Origin: Ohtaekwangia sp966211525
Lineage (GTDB): Bacteria > Bacteroidota > Bacteroidia > Cytophagales > Cyclobacteriaceae
Direction: 5' to 3'
Length of the DNA: 9,737 bases
Assembly: GCA_966211525.1 (NCBI GenBank)
Contig: CBIHOZ010000229.1
Span: 1 to 9,737, forward strand
Of this stretch, positions 6,195 through 9,737 are shown piece after piece. Position 1 is the stretch's first letter. Each line of letters opens with the position of its first letter. The position numbers and the translations under genes are program-made. A model generated the notes under the pieces. It ran no database searches and was not told the DNA's origin. It saw nothing but the letters and a program-made list of their open reading frames with translations.

Positions 6195-6482
6195 CTATGC
6201 CAAGAGCTTTATAAGTTTGGTGACACTGGCGATCATTGCATCGTCTCCTATTTTTGTGTCCTGATCAAAAATTGCCCACGGGCATTCCTTTTCAATTTCA
6301 AGTAGTGTGGTCAAAAACTTTTCAATCTGCTCTCGCTCCTGAAGCTCTTCTTCACTGCTGGTAAGGCCGTAGGTCTTATCAAGTGTCAGATGAATAAATC
6401 TAATCATCAGCTTAATATCTATACCGGCTTCGATCAAACTTTTGGCGAGGAAAGCATTTACGCTATTGTCGGGTTGCTTCAT
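6195..6482 (-). CDS. Small helical hypothetical protein
   Basis: A 95-residue protein, not recognised. It appears entirely helical: helices at about 7-19, 23-36, a charged Glu-rich helix at about 42-64 (EEELQEREQIEKFLTTLLEIEK), and about 80-94. It has one cysteine and no membrane segment. It lies 29 bp upstream of the Fur-like winged-helix gene on the - strand, so the two probably form one transcript, and it might be a partner of that protein. Upstream are 303 bp without a gene, containing a perfect palindrome that could be its operator. Confidence 0.65.
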   Translation of the reverse strand: MKQPDNSVNAFLAKSLIEAGIDIKLMIRFIHLTLDKTYGLTSSEEELQEREQIEKFLTTLLEIEKECPWAIFDQDTKIGDDAMIASVTKLIKLLA

Positions 6483-6785
6483 CTATAGATTAAAAAATTA
6501 TGATTGCAAAAAACAGACCGCCAGCATGCAAGGCAGTTTTAGTGCCTTCATTAAACATGCGCAGTTGACAATCTAAATGTAGCGTAGGATTTCTACACGC
6601 GATTAAACACGTTAAACAAGCTATTTGTAAAAACAGATAGTAACCCGATTTGGATGTATTTAAATAGACTTCAGTTGCGCCAGTAAATATTATAAGTCGG
6701 AAGCAGGTACAATTACAATTGTACACTTTATTCCCTATCTGGGCTTTTCCTGCTTACATTTTGGAACTACTCAAAAGAAAGAAAG
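6483..6785. other. Gene-free stretch between two - strand genes
   Basis: A 78-codon frame on the - strand (6490-6726) is open here, but it is rich in Cys, Thr and Ile without domain structure and is probably chance. The only structure noted is the palindrome at 6707-6724. The stretch presumably holds the end of the 6786-7109 gene's transcript and the promoter of the 6195-6482 gene. No clear TAnnTTTG box was found. Confidence 0.4.
6707..6724. promoter_or_regulatory. 18-bp palindrome, possible operator
   Basis: GTACAATT and AATTGTAC flank a central AC, giving a perfect 8-bp inverted repeat. It lies in non-coding DNA 225 bp upstream of the start at 6482 and about 60 bp past the end of the gene above it. 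A short spaced palindrome of this kind is typical of a dimeric repressor site; the nearby winged-helix protein is a candidate binder, by proximity only. Confidence 0.45.
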
Positions 6786-7109
6786 TCAAAACTCTCCGAG
6801 GCAATCTTCGAGTGCCGTGACGGCTCTTCGAAATATATCATGATCAATTTGATTACAACGTTCTATACATTTCCTGCACGACATTACAAGAATAGATGAA
6901 AACTCCTGTAGCGCCTCAGGGTTACTTCCAATGATGGATAGTGCCCGTTTACAGTTTTGGTAACAACGAGTTACCGCTATAGTATGTTTTTCCAGTTTGG
7001 GGTTATCAACAGCTCGTAGGGCTTCAACACATGGCCTCAGTACATTCACTCCATTTGACAGCGCTCTTTTCAAAGAATCGTAAGATGTAGGTTTAAGTGG
7101 ACTGCTCAT
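6786..7109 (-). CDS. Cysteine-rich helical protein, possibly of the four-helix copper-binding type
   Basis: A 107-residue, apparently all-helical protein with seven cysteines: 27, 49, 53, 78, 81, 85 and 103. The spacing Cys49-x3-Cys53 and Cys78-x2-Cys81-x3-Cys85, and the segment SCRKCIERCNQIDHDIFRRAV, resemble the four-helix-bundle cysteine-rich family (DUF326/Csp copper storage), in which cysteines line the bundle core and bind Cu(I). This protein has fewer cysteines than typical members, so it may be a divergent member or a look-alike. There is no signal peptide, so it should act in the cytoplasm. It stands alone on the - strand, with a terminator-like stem between it and the gene upstream. 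Confidence 0.6.
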   Translation of the reverse strand: MSSPLKPTSYDSLKRALSNGVNVLRPCVEALRAVDNPKLEKHTIAVTRCYQNCKRALSIIGSNPEALQEFSSILVMSCRKCIERCNQIDHDIFRRAVTALEDCLGEF

Positions 7110-7150
7110 TTCAGTTCGACAATCATAACATTCAGGAAAGGACTAAAAGC

Positions 7151-7187
7151 AAATAGAGTTAATCGAAATGACCAACTCTATTTTTTT
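7151..7187 (-). terminator. Stem-loop with flanking A/T tracts, likely terminator
   Basis: AAATAGAGTT (7151-7160) and AACTCTATTT (7174-7183) form a perfect 10-bp stem with a 13-base loop. A run of seven T follows on the + strand (7181-7187); on the - strand the stem is followed by GCTTTTAG. It lies between the - strand genes ending at 7216 and starting at 7109, so it most likely ends the 7216-7398 transcript. It could also work on the + strand. Confidence 0.6.
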
Positions 7188-7215
7188 ATATACACAATCC
7201 AATGTATATCCGAAG

Positions 7216-7398
7216 TTACTTAATTAACCCCTTGCCGCGAAGGTATTTTTCAATTTTACTTACACTATCACTTTGGAGGGCGCGCTTGGCACCACCGATC
7301 TGAAGTCCGGATACTTTCCATTTCTTCATCCAGAACGGTAAATCTTCACGCAATACTTTGGTGAGGTTCGGTCCTTTTTTAACTTTCTTTTTTGCCAT
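7216..7398 (-). CDS. Small basic hypothetical protein
   Basis: A 60-residue, lysine-rich protein beginning MAKKKVKKG. The frame is open further upstream to 7419, but the ATG at 7398 is preferred because it follows a good promoter and opens a typical basic N-terminus. The middle (LREDLPFWMKKWKVSGLQIGG) and the end (AKRALQSDSVSKIEKYLRGKGLI) suggest two or three short helices, as in a small nucleic-acid-binding protein. No family is recognised. It is a single-gene unit bounded by its own promoter and a terminator-like stem. Confidence 0.65.
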   Translation of the reverse strand: MAKKKVKKGPNLTKVLREDLPFWMKKWKVSGLQIGGAKRALQSDSVSKIEKYLRGKGLIK

Positions 7399-7416
7399 AA
7401 GAATATATTTTATAGT

Positions 7417-7446
7417 CAAACATATTCATTAAATGACATTATTCAA
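7417..7446 (-). promoter_or_regulatory. Bacteroidota-type promoter for the 7216-7398 gene
   Basis: On the - strand, TATGTTTG at 7424-7417 fits the -7 consensus TAnnTTTG exactly, and TTG at 7446-7444 lies 19 bases before it, the usual spacing for the -33 box. The start codon follows 18 bases after the -7 box. This is the clearest promoter in the window and supports the Bacteroidota assignment. Confidence 0.6.
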
Positions 7447-7473
7447 TGGCCATAGTATGCTATGTTAAAATAC

Positions 7474-7530
7474 CTTCGGAAACAAAATCCTGTACTTCGG
7501 AAACAAAACGATGCTCTTCGGAAACAAAAC
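7474..7530 (+). repeat. Three-copy 21-bp direct repeat
   Basis: The 14-base word CTTCGGAAACAAAA begins at 7474, 7495 and 7516, an exact 21-bp period (two helical turns). The second and third copies are followed by C. Spacers of 7 bp differ. It lies about 75 bp upstream of the start at 7398 and may overlap its control region. It is unrelated in sequence to the TTGTGG arrays but has the same helical phasing. Confidence 0.85.
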
Positions 7531-7590
7531 GCGCACTGAAAGAATCAGTTAGCTTACTTTCACCACCGCATAAACATTAAAACGTTAGCC

Positions 7591-7683
7591 GCTTGTTTAC
7601 TGGTGTTGATAAGCAGACAGACAGTGTGTTCTTAGATAATACATTGTCTGGTCTGCCTCTATAAAAGGAACAAGTAAACTTGG
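7591..7683. repeat. Nested inverted repeat, possible structured site
   Basis: Inner arms GCAGACAGACAGTGT (7613-7627) and ACATTGTCTGGTCTGC (7641-7656) pair with one extra base and one mismatch around a 13-base loop. Outer arms GTTTACT (7595-7601) and AGTAAAC (7673-7679) pair perfectly, sharing almost the same centre. The parts between inner and outer arms are only partly complementary. It could be a structured RNA, a transfer or recombination site, or a two-tier operator. Confidence 0.6.
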
Positions 7684-7761
7684 CAATCGTAAAATACTCC
7701 ATACACTCATTCCATTACCCTTTCTATCGAACTAACTTTCTTACTTGAATATTTTGAAGAT

Positions 7762-7796
7762 ATGCCCCGGCAATGAAAGAGACATTACCGAGGCAT
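7762..7796. terminator. 14-position hairpin, possible terminator
   Basis: ATGCCCCGGCAATG (7762-7775) and CATTACCGAGGCAT (7783-7796) pair at 12 of 14 positions around a 7-base loop. On the - strand both mismatches become G-U pairs, so the fold is better there. On the + strand it is followed by a short T run (TTTTG). It lies 111 bp past the end of the - strand gene at 7908 and could end that transcript, although no T run follows on that strand. Confidence 0.4.
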
Positions 7797-7907
7797 TTTG
7801 TGGGCAAGGTAAACGGATTACCCTATTGATACCACTATGGCAAATATATACTGCGTGAAATGCAGGTCAGGGGAGGAAATATATGGACGGCTCCAATAGT
7901 ATTATAT

Positions 7908-8078
7908 CTAAATATACCCGAATAGACGCAGCAACGCATACGTTAAAACAGCCAGGCATCCCCACATCAATACTCCGAATATTCTGTCGAGTTTATCGTT
8001 ACTCCTGAACAATGAGCATTGAAAGAAAAACACCTTAATATCATCGCAAATAAGGATGATAAATTGAATAAAGCTCAT
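7908..8078 (-). CDS. Small membrane protein
   Basis: A 56-residue protein (MSFIQFIILICDDI at its start, YALLRLFGYI at its end) with two hydrophobic segments, at about 2-20 and 34-56, separated by a charged stretch (RSNDKLDRIF). It fits a small two-segment inner-membrane protein. The start ATG lies 11 bp after the stop of the 8090-8278 gene, on the same strand, which supports a shared transcript with the two genes above. The function is unknown; small membrane proteins at the end of regulator-linked gene sets can be toxins or membrane anchors, but nothing here decides this. Confidence 0.6.
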   Translation of the reverse strand: MSFIQFIILICDDIKVFFFQCSLFRSNDKLDRIFGVLMWGCLAVLTYALLRLFGYI

Positions 8079-8089
8079 GTTGCCCACTA

Positions 8090-8278
8090 TTAAAGTATTA
8101 TCCCGTTCTTCTTAATCAGATAATTTTTAGTCTGGTCGAGGAGACTTTTGACAAAGTCTATTTCAGCAATCAATTGTTCTGCTGACTTCTCACCACTCTC
8201 TTTCATAAGCTGTTCAGTGATTTTGCGAATAGTATTCAATTGAGTGGCTAATGGAGTATTGTCGATAACGTTTCCCAT
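8090..8278 (-). CDS. Small helical hypothetical protein
   Basis: A 62-residue protein, not recognised. It reads as one or two long amphipathic helices (about 8-28 and 31-56) with heptad-like leucine and isoleucine spacing (TQLNTIRKITEQLM, AEQLIAEIDFVKSLLDQT), so a small coiled coil is likely. It is the middle gene of a three-gene - strand row: 41 bp after the 8320-8550 gene and 11 bp before the membrane protein gene. Its short helical design suits a partner of one of these neighbours. Confidence 0.6.
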   Translation of the reverse strand: MGNVIDNTPLATQLNTIRKITEQLMKESGEKSAEQLIAEIDFVKSLLDQTKNYLIKKNGIIL

Positions 8279-8319
8279 AGGTATATTTATTTAGTTTAAC
8301 TTGTTGTCTTGCGTTCCAA

Positions 8320-8550
8320 TTATCGTTTCGTCTTAAAAAATATCTTCGCGGCAAGCAATGTTTGCTCTATGGCATGAATCATTCGCAAATCATTTCTCAA
8401 AACCTTACTCTCCGTATATATCTGCTTGCGCATTCTTTTTATATAGCGAATCTGTTCATCAATGCCGGGAAGGTCGCCATACCACGGTATAGATATTTTC
8501 CGCTTCTTCCGTGGCGAATCACCTTCCGATAAATTTTCTTTTAGACTCAT
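8320..8550 (-). CDS. Small basic helical hypothetical protein
   Basis: A 76-residue basic protein of unknown function. The first 25 residues are polar and include a Lys/Arg cluster (PRKKRK), then comes a short Trp-Tyr-Gly-Asp-Leu-Pro linker and a long Arg/Lys-rich helical stretch at about 30-72 (IDEQIRYIKRMRKQIY onward) that could form a coiled coil. It begins a - strand row of three small genes and diverges from the XRE regulator at 8741, with a 190-bp shared upstream region holding a strong inverted repeat. Control by that regulator is a reasonable inference. Confidence 0.65.
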   Translation of the reverse strand: MSLKENLSEGDSPRKKRKISIPWYGDLPGIDEQIRYIKRMRKQIYTESKVLRNDLRMIHAIEQTLLAAKIFFKTKR

Positions 8551-8638
8551 CCGCTATTTTTAATTAAATAGAACATTCTTTTACTTTATATTTTTTAACA
8601 CAACCCAAATAGAGGTATACCAACGACTAACTATATTC

Positions 8639-8699
8639 CTTACTTTTGAAAACTGTTAGCGATCTACTGTATCGCTAACAGTGTATTGCGGAAAGTAAG
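8639..8699. promoter_or_regulatory. Inverted repeat between divergent genes, likely operator
   Basis: A perfect 12-bp inverted repeat, ACTGTTAGCGAT (8652-8663) and ATCGCTAACAGT (8671-8682), surrounds a 7-base centre. A second pair of arms, CTTACTTT (8639-8646) and AAAGTAAG (8692-8699), flanks it with nearly the same centre. It lies in the region shared by the 8320-8550 gene (-) and the XRE regulator (+), 59 bp before the regulator start. No T run follows on the + strand, so an operator is more likely than a terminator. Confidence 0.7.
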
Positions 8700-8740
8700 T
8701 TTAAATATTTTGAACGTACAAATCAATTGAACATTATTCA

Positions 8741-9187
8741 ATGAAATATTTCAGTAAGAACATTCGCTTCCTTCGCCAGCAGGCAGGACTATCACAAGCC
8801 GACATAGAGCGAAAGCTTGAAATCAAGCGTAGTACATGGAATAACTATGAGAGCGGGCTTTCTAAACCATACGTGGAAGCTCTTATTGTTATAGCGAAGT
8901 TTTTTGATGTAACAGAAGGAGATTTACTCCATCTTAACCTTTCCAAGAATTCAGCAGACGCCAAGCAACACATCACCAATAGACCGGGATATTCTGATGC
9001 CGAACAGATCAATGCAACCACCGTTGAGGATTTACGCAAGACTATAACTGCTATGGAAAAGGTAATAGCATCAGAAGAACGTGTAAAAAAGGAGTTGCAA
9101 CATCAATTAGAAATTACCGCGCAAAGTTTAGCAGAATGTAAATCACAGCTACAGCAAGTCACTCGAAAGAGTAAGCCACGAAAGTAA
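8741..9187 (+). CDS. XRE-family helix-turn-helix regulator with coiled-coil tail
   Basis: A 148-residue transcription regulator. Residues about 4-65 form the five-helix XRE/Cro-type DNA-binding domain: NIRFLRQQAGLSQADIERKL, the recognition helix region KRSTWNNYESG (29-39), and PYVEALIVIAKFFDVTEGDLL. Residues about 95-142 are a Glu/Lys/Gln-rich coiled coil, probably for dimerisation, ending in a basic tail. There is no peptidase or sensor domain, so it is not a LexA/CI-type self-cleaving repressor. It is transcribed away from a row of three small - strand genes, with a strong inverted repeat between them, so it probably represses itself and that row. Such regulators are common in phage, ICE and toxin-antitoxin loci; which applies here is undecided. 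Confidence 0.9.
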   Translation: MKYFSKNIRFLRQQAGLSQADIERKLEIKRSTWNNYESGLSKPYVEALIVIAKFFDVTEGDLLHLNLSKNSADAKQHITNRPGYSDAEQINATTVEDLRKTITAMEKVIASEERVKKELQHQLEITAQSLAECKSQLQQVTRKSKPRK

Positions 9188-9243
9188 ATATATAGTACAT
9201 TACTACTACGCCATTATTGGAATTAAACCGTTTACCGTCAACG

Positions 9244-9292
9244 ATGTATATACACCAAGTAATTTCGAGGTATATACATTGTTGTTTTTTTT
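9244..9292 (+). terminator. Stem-loop plus T run after the XRE gene
   Basis: ATGTATATAC (9244-9253) and GTATATACAT (9270-9279) form a perfect 10-bp stem with a 16-base loop, followed by TGTTG and eight T (9285-9292). It lies 57 bp after the regulator's stop codon on the same strand. The stem is AT-rich, hence weak for a terminator, but its position and T run fit. Confidence 0.55.
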
Positions 9293-9324
9293 ATATATCA
9301 TAGCGGGCAAATGATACCTGCTAG

Positions 9325-9633
9325 ATGAAATTTGATCGTGCGTTATTAGAAGTTGTGGCAACATACCTGATGGAAAAATTCGAAGAGATAAATTCAGAAG
9401 GTTACCCGGCAACGAATCCTGCCGACTGGCTTACCGGATTTTTCCGGTATACTTTGAATGAAGATATACAATTGTTCGCTGAATTTATACGCCAGCATCA
9501 AGAAGGTGACTATATACTTAATGAATTACGAAAGGGCATTGTCAAACCGTGGGTATATTATGATCGCAGAACTGTGTTGAACGATGTACATCTGTTTCTG
9601 GTAAAGCTCAACGCGGAGAACACTTCCTTTTAA
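9325..9633 (+). CDS. Hypothetical helical protein
   Basis: A 102-residue protein not recognised as any family. It is mostly helical: about 4-22 (RALLEVVATYLMEKFEEIN), 32-43, 46-60, and 82-97 (TVLNDVHLFLVKLNAE), with aromatic residues in between (WLTGFF, WVYYDR). It has no cysteine, no membrane segment and no signal peptide. It lies 137 bp after the XRE regulator, beyond a terminator-like stem, so it probably has its own promoter. It ends 36 bp before the lipoprotein start on the same strand. Confidence 0.7.
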   Translation: MKFDRALLEVVATYLMEKFEEINSEGYPATNPADWLTGFFRYTLNEDIQLFAEFIRQHQEGDYILNELRKGIVKPWVYYDRRTVLNDVHLFLVKLNAENTSF

Positions 9634-9669
9634 TCCAATTATTTCTTTTTAACCATAAACCTACTACTT

Positions 9670-9737
9670 ATGAAAAGTACAATTACTGTTGTTCTGTTAG
9701 TTCTTATACTAACCGGTTGTTCGGATACACGGGTAAA
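9670..9737 (+). CDS. Start of a lipoprotein gene (cut by the window edge)
   Basis: Only 22 codons are inside the window: MKSTITVVLLVLILTGCSDTRV. Lys2, a hydrophobic stretch (5-14) and the lipobox Leu-Thr-Gly-Cys with Cys17 make a clear lipoprotein signal peptide, cut by signal peptidase II and lipidated at Cys17. The mature protein would begin CSDTR. The product beyond the edge is unknown. Small lipoproteins of this kind occur in conjugation loci, but nothing here shows that. Confidence 0.75.
   Translation, partial: MKSTITVVLLVLILTGCSDTRV

Larger units (their letters stand above)
7420..7907. other. Gene-free stretch with repeats and hairpins
   Basis: No supported gene is seen on either strand over 488 bp. 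The stretch contains the promoter of the small basic gene, a three-copy 21-bp repeat (7474-7530), a nested inverted repeat (7591-7683) and a 14-position hairpin (7762-7796). The density of structured DNA suggests a regulatory, origin, transfer or recombination site or a structured RNA; which of these cannot be decided from sequence alone. Confidence 0.5.

Noticed and set aside
6490..6726. 78-codon - strand frame rich in Cys and Ile
   Set aside because: It begins inside the palindrome region and has no recognisable fold or close neighbour; probably a chance frame.
7004..7013. Single DnaA-box-like word TTATCAACA
   Set aside because: It is one copy inside the coding region of the 6786-7109 gene, with no second copy noted nearby; not evidence for an origin.

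Overview
The window looks like an accessory, probably mobile, region of a Bacteroidota chromosome or plasmid. The grounds are a tyrosine recombinase of the Bacteroidota mobile-element type (arm-binding domain, SAM-like domain, catalytic domain), an excisionase-like helix-turn-helix gene directly behind it, a promoter fitting the Bacteroidota pattern (TTG, about 19 bases, TAnnTTTG), many small hypothetical genes with little-known products, and a short lipoprotein signal peptide at the right edge. No rRNA, tRNA or CRISPR array was recognised. Family assignments are from memory of motifs, not from a search.

Left part (1-1437): no convincing gene. It holds three arrays of a short direct repeat with core TTGTGG (14 copies in all), spaced 19-21 bp so that copies fall on the same face of the helix, plus an AT-rich palindrome. 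Next, on the + strand, come the recombinase (1438-2604) and an excisionase-like gene (2641-2982) whose reading frame appears to continue through three TAA codons, so it is probably broken.

Middle part (3023-5433, + strand): four unrecognised genes in a row: an acidic-tailed small protein, a glycine-rich membrane-segment plus coiled-coil protein, a small basic-start protein, and a 456-residue protein with an N-terminal four-cysteine zinc ribbon, a long low-complexity acidic region and a helical C-terminus. From about 3690 to 5660 both genes and non-coding DNA are crowded with the word (C/T)GTAAAA on either strand: 31 copies by eye in under 2 kb, where one or two would be expected by chance. 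Inside the zinc-ribbon gene every forward copy reads in frame as Val-Lys, always with GTA for valine. This is the strongest candidate here for an undescribed DNA- or RNA-level system.

Right part (5872-8550, mostly - strand): a Fur-like winged-helix protein and its small partner gene, a cysteine-rich helical protein resembling four-helix copper-binding proteins, a small basic protein with a good promoter, then a 488-bp gene-free stretch with a three-copy 21-bp repeat, a nested inverted repeat and another hairpin. A three-gene - strand set follows (8550 down to 7908), including a 56-residue membrane protein. It diverges from an XRE-type regulator (8741-9187, +) across an intergenic region containing a perfect 12-bp inverted repeat, the likely operator. 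The window ends with an unknown 102-residue protein and the start of a lipoprotein gene.

Taken together: a recombinase with possible arm or origin iterons, a decayed excisionase, a four-gene module carrying its own dense repeated word, and a regulator-controlled set of small genes. How the parts cooperate is inference.
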